From Streptomyces sp. NBC_00370 (GTDB taxonomy: Bacteria > Actinomycetota > Actinomycetes > Streptomycetales > Streptomycetaceae), in contig NZ_CP107968.1 in assembly GCF_036084755.1 (NCBI RefSeq), positions 3,627,501 through 3,691,500 of the forward strand: DNA of 64,000 nucleotides, given 5' to 3'. The notes beneath the pieces were generated by a model that worked only from the letters and a program-made list of their open reading frames with translations, was not told where the DNA came from and made no database searches. A program made the translations under genes and the position numbers. This document shows, one piece after another, positions 52,173-59,715 of this stretch. How positions within the stretch are numbered: the stretch's first letter is position 1; each line of letters starts with the position of its first letter.

Positions 52173-52820
52173 ATGACAGGACAAGTACGCACCGTCGACG
52201 GCCGCGTGGCTGGTCGGCGCGGCCAGGCGACGCGACAGAAGCTACTCGACTGCCTCGGCGAGATGCTCAGCTCCTCGCCGTATCGGGATGTCAAAGTCAT
52301 CGATGTGGCCCGGAAGGCGGGCACTTCACCCGCGACCTTCTACCAGTACTTCCCGGATGTCGAGGGCGCCGTCCTCGAACTCGCCGAGGAAATGGCCAAG
52401 GAAGGCACCGGGTTGACCGAACTGGTCTCCGGCCGCTCCTGGGCCGGCAAGGCCGGCTGGCAGACAGCCGAGGAACTGGTCGAGGGATTCCTCGACTTCT
52501 GGCGCCGGCACGACGCGATTCTGCGTGTCATCGATCTCGGCGCGGCCGAAGGGGACAAGCGGTTCAACAGGATCCGTACGCGGATCATGAACTCCGTCAC
52601 CAACTCCCTTACGGAATCGGTCAAGGAGCTCCAGTCCAAGGGCAAGGTCGACAAGGACGTCGTCCCCGCCGCCGTGGCCGGCTCCCTGGTCGTGATGCTC
52701 GCGGGCGTCGCCTCGCACCAGAAGGGCTTCCAGGCCTGGGGTGTGAAGCAGGCCGAACTGCGCCCGAACCTCGCCCTGTTGGTCCATCTGGGCATCACGG
52801 GAAAGAAGCCCGTCAAGTAA
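52173..52820 (+). CDS. TetR-family transcriptional regulator
   Basis: 215 residues. Helix-turn-helix in residues ~15-62: RRGQATRQKLLDCLGEMLSSSPYRDVKVIDVARKAGTSPATFYQYFPDVEGAVLEL, a full TetR signature. The ligand domain has the segment LVEGFLDFWRRHDAILRVIDLGAAEGDKRFNRIR. TAAGCT six bases before the ATG could be a -10 of a leaderless transcript. It diverges from afsK, so it may regulate afsK or be autoregulated through the shared region. Confidence 0.92.
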   Translation: MTGQVRTVDGRVAGRRGQATRQKLLDCLGEMLSSSPYRDVKVIDVARKAGTSPATFYQYFPDVEGAVLELAEEMAKEGTGLTELVSGRSWAGKAGWQTAEELVEGFLDFWRRHDAILRVIDLGAAEGDKRFNRIRTRIMNSVTNSLTESVKELQSKGKVDKDVVPAAVAGSLVVMLAGVASHQKGFQAWGVKQAELRPNLALLVHLGITGKKPVK

Positions 52821-52902
52821 CGGCGACCCCGTCGGAACAGACGGAAGCCCGTAGGGCACCAACGCATCGAAGCGACACCGAGTGAAGGTCCCTGTCCTGT
52901 CA

Positions 52903-52939
52903 CGCCGGCGGCGGATCAACCAGCTGATCCCCGCCGGCG
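52903..52939 (+). terminator. Terminator after the TetR gene
   Basis: CGCCGGCGGCGGATC (52903-52917) pairs with GATCCCCGCCGGCG (52926-52939) with one bulge, then TTCC. Confidence 0.7.
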
Positions 52940-52985
52940 CTTCCGTCCCAAGGCGCGACAACCGTCAGACCGGTTGAATGGACGC

Positions 52986-53669
52986 ATGGACGACGATCAG
53001 GACGAACAGCGGGACGCGTTCCGCGCCCTTCTGCACACCCAGCGGGTCTGGGAGAACGAACTGCCCGACTTCGACCCCGCCACGACGCCCGAGCGGCCCC
53101 TGCAGCTGTTCCGCCGCTGGTTCGCCGAGGCGGTCGCCGCCGGGCAGCCCGAACCGCACACCATGACCCTGGCGACGGCCGACGCCGACGGCCGTCCCGA
53201 CGTACGGACGCTCATGCTGCACGACGCGGACCGGCGGGGGCTGCACTTCGGGACGCACAGGACCAGCCGCAAGGGCCGCCAGCTGGCCGAACGCTCGCAT
53301 GCCGCGCTCAACTTCTACTGGCCGACGCAGGGCCGGGCCGTACGGATCAGGGGCCGGGTCTTCGCGGCGCCGGAATCGGAGAGCGACGCGGACCTGCGGG
53401 CCCGCTCGACGGGCGCGCTGGCCTCGGCGCTCGTCGGCCGGCAGAGCGAAGTCCTCACCTCGACGGACGAGTTGGCACAGGCGAGTCAGGCCGCGTGGGA
53501 ACGGGCCGAGCGCGACCCGGAGGCGCCGGTGCCGTCGTGGGCGGGATACATCCTCGACCCGGACGAGGTCGAGTTCTTCCAGGGCGACGATCGCAGACGG
53601 CACATCCGGCTGCGCTACCGGCGCGACGACGAACCGGACCTGTGGGAGAAGGAACTGCTCTGGCCCTGA
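52986..53669 (+). CDS. Pyridoxamine 5'-phosphate oxidase family protein
   Basis: 227 residues from ATG 52986; an in-frame TTG at 52974 is less likely. PdxH-like pattern: HTMTLATADADGRPDVRTLMLHDADRRGLHFGTHRTSRKGRQLAERSHAALNFYWP (FMN phosphate and pyridoxal-phosphate contacts) and a C-terminal EFFQGDDRRRHIRLRYRR in the position of the PdxH RLHDR region. Canonical PdxH would have W..ERLAP near the end, here WEKELLWP. It probably oxidises PNP/PMP or a related pyridoxine compound. Its end overlaps the convergent GNAT gene by 55 bases. Confidence 0.88.
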   Translation: MDDDQDEQRDAFRALLHTQRVWENELPDFDPATTPERPLQLFRRWFAEAVAAGQPEPHTMTLATADADGRPDVRTLMLHDADRRGLHFGTHRTSRKGRQLAERSHAALNFYWPTQGRAVRIRGRVFAAPESESDADLRARSTGALASALVGRQSEVLTSTDELAQASQAAWERAERDPEAPVPSWAGYILDPDEVEFFQGDDRRRHIRLRYRRDDEPDLWEKELLWP

Positions 53670-54373
53670 CCGGTCTCACTTTGACCCGTCGCGCCCTGAC
53701 CGGCCGTTGTGGCAGTCACGGTGGGGTCGGGCGCGGGGTCCGTGGCGATCCTGGCGTGCATGTGCACGTCCCGGAACAGGTCGAGCCTGCCCTCCTGGAA
53801 CATCGCGTCGCGCTGCGTCCCCTCGTACCGGTACCCGCAGCGCTCGGCGATCCGGCAGGAGGCGTCGTGGCCGATGGCGTGGCCCAGCTCGATCCGGTGC
53901 AGTCCGGCCTGCTCGAAGGCCCACCGGGTGCAGACCTCCAGCGCGCGCCTGGCCACGCCGTGGCCGCGCGCCTCGGGCAGGACCCAGTACCCGACGCGGC
54001 CGCTGCGCTGGCGCAGATCGAGCATGCCGAGGCCGACGCTGCCGAGGATCGCGCCGTCAGGCCCGTAAGGGCCGCCGCCCGGCCCGTACGCCCCTCCCCC
54101 GCTCCCGCTCCCGTCCCCGTCGGCCACCACGCAGAACTGCGCCATTTCGGCGCGCTCCCAGCCCTCGCGGCGCCGCCGGACGAGTTCCGCGGCGCCCTCC
54201 TCCGTACGCACCCGCACCAGCGGGGTGTTCCAGCGCTGGAACTCGGCGTCGCTGAGCCCCCGCAGCAGCGCCGCCTCGTCGCCGGCGCGCCACAGGCGCA
54301 GCCGTACGCCGAATCCGCTGATCTCGCCGGGCGGCGGCAGACGCGGTACGGCGGAGTCGGTGAGATCGCTCAT
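53615..54373 (-). CDS. GNAT acetyltransferase (RimJ/RimL type)
   Basis: 252 residues from ATG 54373. The fold pattern is VRLRLWRAGDEAALLRGL (strand 1), GSVGLGMLDLRQRSGRVGYWVLPEARGHGVARRALEVCTRWAF (acetyl-CoA site R-G-H-G-V-A) and GLHRIELGHAIGHDASCRIAERCGYRYEGTQRDAM. Gly-rich insertion (GSGSGGGAYGPGGGPYGP) in the beta region. The C-terminal ~45 residues are low-complexity Gln/Ser/Gly, probably because the gene reads through the end of the convergent oxidase gene. Likely acetylates an N-terminal or small-molecule amine. Confidence 0.9.
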   Translation of the reverse strand: MSDLTDSAVPRLPPPGEISGFGVRLRLWRAGDEAALLRGLSDAEFQRWNTPLVRVRTEEGAAELVRRRREGWERAEMAQFCVVADGDGSGSGGGAYGPGGGPYGPDGAILGSVGLGMLDLRQRSGRVGYWVLPEARGHGVARRALEVCTRWAFEQAGLHRIELGHAIGHDASCRIAERCGYRYEGTQRDAMFQEGRLDLFRDVHMHARIATDPAPDPTVTATTAGQGATGQSETGQGQSSSFSHRSGSSSRR

Positions 54374-54498
54374 CAGCCCATTCAACACATCTACGGGCAC
54401 AGTGGCGCTCGCACGGCCCTGCGCGCGTGATCGATTCGCAACCGATTCAGGTCTTGACCGAGACCCAACAAATGAGCGCGAGATTACGCTCAGGTTTC

Positions 54499-55656
54499 AT
54501 GCGCGCGGATACCGACCTCACCACCGACCGCCCCGTGTACGTCATCGGCGGCGGCCCTGGCGGGCTCGCCGTCGCGGTCGCCCTGCGCGAGCGCGGGATA
54601 CGTGCCGTCGTACTGGAAAAGTCCGAAGCCGTCGGCGCGTCCTGGCGCGGCCACTACGACCGGCTGCGCCTGCACACCACCCGCCGGATGTCCTCGCTGC
54701 CGGGCCTGCCGATCCCGCGCTCCTTCGGCCGGTGGGTCCCCCGGGACAAGGTCGTGCGCTACCTGGAGAAGTACGCGGAGCACCACCGGCTGGAGATCGT
54801 CACCGGCGTCGAGGTGATGGGGATCGAGCGCACCGCCGACGACACCGGCTGGCTGCTGCACGCCACCGGCGGCAGGGAGTTGACGGGCAGCGCGGTGGTC
54901 GTGGCGACCGGCTACAACCACACCGAGCGCCTGCCGTCCTGGCCGGGCATGGACTCCTTCACCGGCGAACTCCTGCACGCGGGCGACTACCGCAACGCCG
55001 AGCCGTACAAGGACAAGGACGTCCTGGTCGTCGGCGCGGGCAACACGGGCGCGGAGATCGCCGTGGACCTGACGGAGGGCGGCGCGTCCCGGGTCCGCCT
55101 GGCGATCCGCACGGTCCCGCACATCGTCCGCCGCTCGACCCTGGGCTGGCCGGCCCAGTCGACGGGCATCCTGGTCCGCCGCCTGCCGACCCGCCTCGTC
55201 GACCGCGCGGGCCGCCTGATGGCCAAGCTCGCCGTCCCCGACCTGTCCGACAAGGGCCTGCCCCGCCCCGACACCGGCCTCTACACCCGGGTACGCGAAG
55301 GCGCGATCCCGGTCCAGGACGTGGGCCTGCTCAAGGCGGTACGCAAGGGCCGGGTCGAACCGGTGGCGGCGGTGGAGTCCTTCGAGGAGACGAAGGTCGT
55401 CCTGGCGGACGGCTCCCACATCACCCCGGACGTGGTGATCGCGGCAACGGGTTACCACCGCGCCCTGGAACCCCTGGTCGGCCCGCTCGACATCCTGGAC
55501 CCCCGGGGCCGCCCGGTGGTCCACGGCCCCCGCACCTCGCCGAAGGCGCCTGGCCTGTACTTCACGGGCTTCACGAACCCGATCAGCGGCATGTTCCGCG
55601 AACTGTCCATCGACGCGAACCGCATAGCGAAGGCCCTGGCCAAAGCGGCTCGCTGA
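54499..55656 (+). CDS. FAD-dependent monooxygenase (flavin-containing, YUCCA/Baeyer-Villiger-like)
   Basis: 385 residues from ATG 54499; ATG 54472 and 54427 are alternatives. FAD site VYVIGGGPGGLAVAVALRERGIRAVVLEKSE, then ASWRGHYDRLRLHTTRRMSSLPG, typical of class B flavin monooxygenases, and the NADPH Rossmann motif VLVVGAGNTGAEIAVDL. The TGF/YTNPISGMF-style end (YFTGFTNPISGMFREL) completes the FMO pattern. The enzyme would oxygenate an N-, S- or carbonyl-containing substrate; not specified here. Confidence 0.9.
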   Translation: MRADTDLTTDRPVYVIGGGPGGLAVAVALRERGIRAVVLEKSEAVGASWRGHYDRLRLHTTRRMSSLPGLPIPRSFGRWVPRDKVVRYLEKYAEHHRLEIVTGVEVMGIERTADDTGWLLHATGGRELTGSAVVVATGYNHTERLPSWPGMDSFTGELLHAGDYRNAEPYKDKDVLVVGAGNTGAEIAVDLTEGGASRVRLAIRTVPHIVRRSTLGWPAQSTGILVRRLPTRLVDRAGRLMAKLAVPDLSDKGLPRPDTGLYTRVREGAIPVQDVGLLKAVRKGRVEPVAAVESFEETKVVLADGSHITPDVVIAATGYHRALEPLVGPLDILDPRGRPVVHGPRTSPKAPGLYFTGFTNPISGMFRELSIDANRIAKALAKAAR

Positions 55657-55676
55657 CTACCCGTCAGTTCACCACC

Positions 55677-55705
55677 TCCCCCGGCGCGTCCAGGCGTCCG
55701 GGGGG
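55677..55705 (+). terminator. GC hairpin after the monooxygenase gene
   Basis: CCCCCGG (55678-55684) pairs with CCGGGGG (55698-55704), loop of 13, followed by TTC. Starts 22 bases after the stop codon. Confidence 0.55.
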
Positions 55706-55816
55706 TTCGCTGCGCGCGATCCGCATCAATGGGGCAAACTGGAAATTCCATGTGTCCAGGTCCGACATGAGCGGCGACGCGCCGGACATGAAGCTCATCT
55801 CTCGAAGGAGAGCATC

Positions 55817-56554
55817 ATGAGCGACCCGACCAGCCCCCAGAACGCCCCCACCGTCGTCCTCGTGCACGGCGCGTTCGCCGACGCCGGCAGCTGGGCGGCG
55901 GTCACCGAGCGCCTGGTGGCCGCCGGAGTACCCGTACGAGCCGTCGTCAACCCGCTGCGCGGGGTCGCCGCCGACGCCGCGTACGTGGCGAGCATGATCA
56001 ACCAGATCCCCGGCCCGGTCCTCGCCGTCGGCCACTCCTACGGCGGCGCGGTCATCACCAACGCCGCGACCCGGACGCCCAACGTGGTCGGCCTGGTCTA
56101 CGTAGCGGCGTTCGCGCCGGACGAGGACGAACTGCTGGGCGACATCGTGGGCCGCTCGAAGGACAGCGTCCTGACGACCGCCCTGGAGGAGTACCAGTAC
56201 CCGACGGGCAACGGCTCCGAGACCGCCACGGAGCTCCAGATCCAGGCCGCCAAGTTCCGCTCGGTCTTCACCGCCGACCTCCCCCAACTGCAGTCCGACG
56301 TGTACGGCCTCTCCCAACGCCCCATCGCCGCAGGCGCCTTCGCCGAGAAGAGCGGCCCGCCCGCCTGGAGGAACCTGCCCGTGTGGGCGGCGGTCGGCAC
56401 GGAGGACACGGCGGCGGGCAGCGACGTGGTCCGCGAAATGGCCCAGCGCGCGGGAGCGGACATCACCGAGATCCGCGGCTCCCACGTCATCATGATCTCC
56501 CAGCCCGACGCCGTCACAGAGGTCATCCTGAAAGCCCGCACCAGCCTGAGCTGA
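55817..56554 (+). CDS. Alpha/beta hydrolase
   Basis: 245 residues; ATG 55817 with GAAGGAGAG. TVVLVHGAFADAGSW is the oxyanion region, VLAVGHSYGGAVITNAA the nucleophile elbow (GHSYGG), and the C-terminal EIRGSHVIMISQPDAV the catalytic His. Length and motifs fit small cytoplasmic esterase/dienelactone-type hydrolases common in Streptomyces. Function is not further defined. It could share the upstream monooxygenase's pathway, since a hairpin and 160 bases separate them. Confidence 0.9.
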   Translation: MSDPTSPQNAPTVVLVHGAFADAGSWAAVTERLVAAGVPVRAVVNPLRGVAADAAYVASMINQIPGPVLAVGHSYGGAVITNAATRTPNVVGLVYVAAFAPDEDELLGDIVGRSKDSVLTTALEEYQYPTGNGSETATELQIQAAKFRSVFTADLPQLQSDVYGLSQRPIAAGAFAEKSGPPAWRNLPVWAAVGTEDTAAGSDVVREMAQRAGADITEIRGSHVIMISQPDAVTEVILKARTSLS

Positions 56555-56607
56555 TCTCGACCGCAGTCCGGGCCGGCCGATCACGGGACCACGCCTGTCG
56601 GCGCCGC

Positions 56608-57459
56608 TCAGGCAAGCGCGTCGATGGCTCGGACGATCAGGGCGCGGGCGTCGGAGCCGTACACCGCCATGGCGCGCAGTTCGTCGAACGCTTTCAGATA
56701 CAGGGCTATCTCGGACGGCTGGGTGATGTTCACCTGGGCCGAGAGGAGTTCCACGGATACGAGGCTGTCGTCGTAGATGTTGAACGTCTCTTGGGCCCAC
56801 AGCCGCCGCTGCCGGGTCCGCAGGGGGATCACTCCCAGGGACACGGCGGGCAACGCCCCCGCGCTGAGCAGGTGGCCCAACTGCGCGGCCATCGCATCGC
56901 TGTCGCCTATTTGGTAGCGAAGCACCGCCTCCTCGACGAGCAGCAGGAAACGGTGCCCCGGTTCGTGGACGATCCGCGACCGCTCCAGGCGCGCGGCAGC
57001 CGCAGCTGCTCCGTCGTCGGGGACGTCCAGGAACCGGGCGTTCGTACTGAGCAACGTGCGGGCGTACCCCTCTGTCTGCAGCAGACCGGGTACCAGCGTC
57101 GTCGAATACACCCGGAACAGTGCGGTGGATCGGTACAACTCCAGGTAACTGTCCTGGAGCTGTCGCAGCCCGGTACGCGCACGACGGCGCCATTCCGTAT
57201 ACAGGGACTCCGCATGCAGCGACGCGGCGATGAGATCGTCCACCTGGTCGGTGGCGGTACAGGCCCTGCACCACAGGCGTATGTCCGTGGGGGAAGGGGG
57301 TGTTCGGGCGTTCTCGACGCGGGAGGTCTTGGCATGGTGCCAGCCGCACGTCGCCGCGAGTTCCTTGACGGTCAGCCCGGCGTCCTTCCTGATCTCACGC
57401 AGCCGGCGCGCGACGCCTTCGCGGGCTGCCTGTGCCGAGGACGACGGGGAGCTGGGCAT
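56608..57459 (-). CDS. XRE-family regulator with DUF5753 domain
   Basis: 283 residues, third gene of the operon. Helix-turn-helix in residues ~14-60 (AREGVARRLREIRKDAGLTVKELAATCGWHHAKTSRVENAR) and DUF5753 hallmark TTLVPGLLQTEGYARTLL, then LGVIPLRTRQRRLWAQETFNIYDDSLV. Follows DUF6879 gene by 25 bases. By analogy it probably binds the repeats in the shared control region (58274-58385). Confidence 0.92.
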   Translation of the reverse strand: MPSSPSSSAQAAREGVARRLREIRKDAGLTVKELAATCGWHHAKTSRVENARTPPSPTDIRLWCRACTATDQVDDLIAASLHAESLYTEWRRRARTGLRQLQDSYLELYRSTALFRVYSTTLVPGLLQTEGYARTLLSTNARFLDVPDDGAAAAAARLERSRIVHEPGHRFLLLVEEAVLRYQIGDSDAMAAQLGHLLSAGALPAVSLGVIPLRTRQRRLWAQETFNIYDDSLVSVELLSAQVNITQPSEIALYLKAFDELRAMAVYGSDARALIVRAIDALA

Positions 57460-57484
57460 GAACGGGCCTACCGGTACTTCCTGG

Positions 57485-58018
57485 TCAGCGGATGTCGTAC
57501 TGCTCGTGCGGTACGGCGAGTTCCCACACGGACTCGAAGGCGTCCGCGCACTGTTTCACGATGCTGGACTCGGTCCGCGGCTCGATGCCGGGGGCGGCCC
57601 AATTGCCGTCGCCGCCGAAGTGATTGAACAGGACGGTCGTCCCGTCGAAGATCCACAGATCGGCGCCGGGCAGCAGCAGCGTCGCAGCGCGCCGCCGTGG
57701 CAGCCAGCGCACCTGCTCCCCGGCATGCACATTGACGCCGGACCCGGCGTGCTCGTACCGGATGTAGTCGGTGACGGGTTCGGAGACGACGCGTGCGCGC
57801 CGTACCAGCACCCCACGGGCAGTGGCACGGCTGACGAGGTCGACCCAAGGCGCCCAGTAGGCGGACCCGGGATCGGCGTCCCGCAGGCCGGTCCGCTTCC
57901 AGGCTTCGAAATCGTCGAGTTCGTCGCCCACGCCGTAGACGTCGCGCATCTCCAGATGGACGGCGGAGTGCCGCGCCGCCTCCATGAAGTCCTTAAAGTC
58001 CGGCACTTTCTGCGACAT
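57485..58018 (-). CDS. DUF6879 family protein
   Basis: 177 residues. The whole protein matches the family pattern: MEAARHSAVHLEMRDVYGV near the N-terminus, RGVLVRRARVVSEPVTDYIRYEH in the middle, GEQVRWLPRRRAATLLLPGADLWIFDGTTVLFNHFGGDGNW and a C-terminal FESVWELAVPHEQY. This family of unknown function is routinely paired with XRE/DUF5753 regulators in Streptomyces, where DUF397 is the other common partner. It overlaps the preceding small gene by 26 bases. Confidence 0.93.
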   Translation of the reverse strand: MSQKVPDFKDFMEAARHSAVHLEMRDVYGVGDELDDFEAWKRTGLRDADPGSAYWAPWVDLVSRATARGVLVRRARVVSEPVTDYIRYEHAGSGVNVHAGEQVRWLPRRRAATLLLPGADLWIFDGTTVLFNHFGGDGNWAAPGIEPRTESSIVKQCADAFESVWELAVPHEQYDIR

Positions 58019-58250
58019 CGCACGCCTCCCTCAGCAGGCCCGTCAGACGGACGGGGATCCGGATGACGGTCTCGTGGTCAGGAATGCCCTCCGCATGCCC
58101 AGGTGCGGTGTTCCGGACGCACTCCAGGCGCGTGGCGTCGTCCGCCGTGTAGCCCTGGATCACGATGTCCGCGGTCTCGGTGTCCACCCATGCGGTGGGT
58201 GAACCGTTCTGGCCGGTTTCGGGGTCGATGCCGACGAACCGTAAAGGCAT
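57993..58250 (-). CDS. Small protein of the XRE/DUF6879 operon
   Basis: 85 residues from ATG 58250 with GGGAGG upstream; the frame is open to 58289. It reads LRFVGIDPETGQNGSPTAWVDTETADIVIQGYTADDATRLECV, then PDHETVIRIPVRLTGLLREACDVAE. Similar small proteins head many DUF6879-XRE operons; the role is unknown. It is the first gene of the leftward operon and lies opposite the peptide gene. Confidence 0.75.
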   Translation of the reverse strand: MPLRFVGIDPETGQNGSPTAWVDTETADIVIQGYTADDATRLECVRNTAPGHAEGIPDHETVIRIPVRLTGLLREACDVAESAGL

Positions 58251-58273
58251 GGCGTGCCTCCCGTACTCTCTCC

Positions 58274-58385
58274 TGTGCATCCGGTGCACCGATGTGCATA
58301 ACCATCAACGCCTCTTGACGCCAAGTCAAGAGAGTGAATTCAGCCTTTCCACGAGACCAATTGTCTTTGTGCACATTCATGCACA
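58274..58385. promoter_or_regulatory. Shared control region with repeated TGTGCA sites and palindrome
   Basis: Between divergent operons: TGTGCAT (58274), GGTGCAC (58283) and ATGTGCAT (58292) are direct repeats about 10 bp apart; TGTGCACATTCATGCACA (58368-58385) is an inverted pair of the same half-site. In the middle is a perfect palindrome, CTCTTGAC-N5-GTCAAGAG (58312-58332), carrying TTGAC in both directions. Multiple spaced half-sites fit cooperative binding of the XRE regulator. Confidence 0.65.
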
Positions 58386-58425
58386 TCACTTTCCGGAGCA
58401 CCCGTGCCGTGCCTACCGTCGTGCC

Positions 58426-58542
58426 ATGACCAACGACGGCAAGCACGGCGGAAGCCCCGCACCCATCAAGCCTTGGACGCCACCGCCGACACCCCCGACA
58501 CCTGACGGATCGGGTCCCCGTACGACCGCCCCGGAGGAGTGA
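58426..58542 (+). CDS. 38-residue Pro-rich peptide, candidate RiPP precursor
   Basis: 38 residues, stop three bases before the methyltransferase ATG. It begins MTNDGKHGGSPAPIKPW and ends in GPRTTAPEE, with a TPPPTPPTPDGSG core. Two Asp-Gly sites (N-D-G near residue 4 and P-D-G) are the classic substrates for PIMT-type methylation. TACCGT lies six bases before the ATG, so the transcript may be leaderless. The proximity of the methyltransferase suggests a modified peptide, though the gene is not otherwise proved. Confidence 0.6.
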   Translation: MTNDGKHGGSPAPIKPWTPPPTPPTPDGSGPRTTAPEE

Positions 58543-58545
58543 GCG

Positions 58546-59715
58546 ATGCCGGCCGCTCTGCGGGCGGCGCACGCCGCACTCGTCGAAACGCTCGCCGAGC
58601 GGGGGCTGTTGTCGCCGCGCTGGCGGGATGTGTGGGAGGCGGTTCCCCGGCATCTGTTCATCCCGCCGCGTGTCTGGCGTCAGGGCCCTGATCGGTGTGA
58701 GCCGGTCAGGGCGGGCACCGGCTGGCGCGAACTCGTGGGCAGCGACGAGCCGATCGTGACCCAGCTGGACGACGGCCGCGACGATGGCCCCGGCACTGCC
58801 ACTTCCGCCAACAGCAAACCGTCGATGGTCGCCATCATGCTCAACCTTCTGGATGTCGACGACGGTCAGCGGGTGCTGGAAATCGGAACGGCGACCGGTC
58901 ACGTCGCCGCACTGCTCTCCGAGCGCCTCGGCGACGACCGCGTCGTCAGCGTCGAGATCGACCACGAGCTGACCCGCCAGGCGGTGAAGAACCTCGCCGT
59001 CGCCGGATACGCGCCCACCGTGGTCACGGCGGACGGTGAACAGGGCTGGCCGGCCGGCGCACCGTACGACCGGCTCATCGCCACCTGCGCCCTGCGCCAC
59101 GTCCCGTACGAGCTGGTGCGGCAGGTACGTCCCGGCGGGATCGTGGTCGCGCCGATGGCCCGGGAGTTCTGGAGCGGGGCGCTGGTCCGGCTTTCGGTCC
59201 TGCCGGACGGCACGGCATCGGGGCCGTTCGGGGGTGGGGCCTCCTACATGCCGATGCGTGCGCACCGGGCGGCACCCGCCGTCCGGGTGGACGAGAGCAC
59301 CGCGCGGGCGGCGACCGGCTCGGTCGATCCGCGCCGGCTCCTCGGCCTGGGCTTCGCCCTCTACGCGGGCGCCCGGCTGCCCGGTGTCTCGATGACGCAC
59401 ACGGAGCAGGACCGGACCGTACGCGTCTGGCTGCAGGACAAAGACGGTTCCGGAGCCTTCGTCGAACGGACCGGAGTGTCACAGGTGTGGCAGTACGGTC
59501 CGCGCGGCCTGTGGGCCGAACTGGAGCTGGTGTACGCGGAGTACGTCGCCCTGGGGCGGCCGGCGGCCGACGCGTTCGGTCTCACGGTCACCGCCCGCCG
59601 TCAGGACGTATGGCTGCGCTCCCCCGACACAGTCATCGCCCCGACGGACTCGGATCGGAAGGTCAGGCCGTCGACGGGCTTACCTTCAGGGGGAGTTGGG
59701 GGCGGCGGCGGATGA
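58546..59715 (+). CDS. PIMT-like methyltransferase (peptide maturase type)
   Basis: 389 residues; ATG 58546 with GGAGGAGTGAGCG inside the peptide gene. It has protein-L-isoaspartate methyltransferase features: RDVWEAVPRHLFIPPRVW near the N-terminus, TQLDDGRDDGPGTATSANSKPSMVAIMLNLL (the QP-type region, SxPxMVAxML), SAM motif VLEIGTATGHVAALLSERL, and VVSVEID. A ~150-residue C-terminal extension (residues ~230-389) is absent from housekeeping PIMT. Such extended PIMTs accompany RiPPs (ATP-grasp, FxLD lanthipeptide and lasso systems), methylating Asp to give aspartimide or isoaspartate. Its 3' end overlaps the convergent MFS gene by 53 bases. Confidence 0.88.
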   Translation: MPAALRAAHAALVETLAERGLLSPRWRDVWEAVPRHLFIPPRVWRQGPDRCEPVRAGTGWRELVGSDEPIVTQLDDGRDDGPGTATSANSKPSMVAIMLNLLDVDDGQRVLEIGTATGHVAALLSERLGDDRVVSVEIDHELTRQAVKNLAVAGYAPTVVTADGEQGWPAGAPYDRLIATCALRHVPYELVRQVRPGGIVVAPMAREFWSGALVRLSVLPDGTASGPFGGGASYMPMRAHRAAPAVRVDESTARAATGSVDPRRLLGLGFALYAGARLPGVSMTHTEQDRTVRVWLQDKDGSGAFVERTGVSQVWQYGPRGLWAELELVYAEYVALGRPAADAFGLTVTARRQDVWLRSPDTVIAPTDSDRKVRPSTGLPSGGVGGGGG

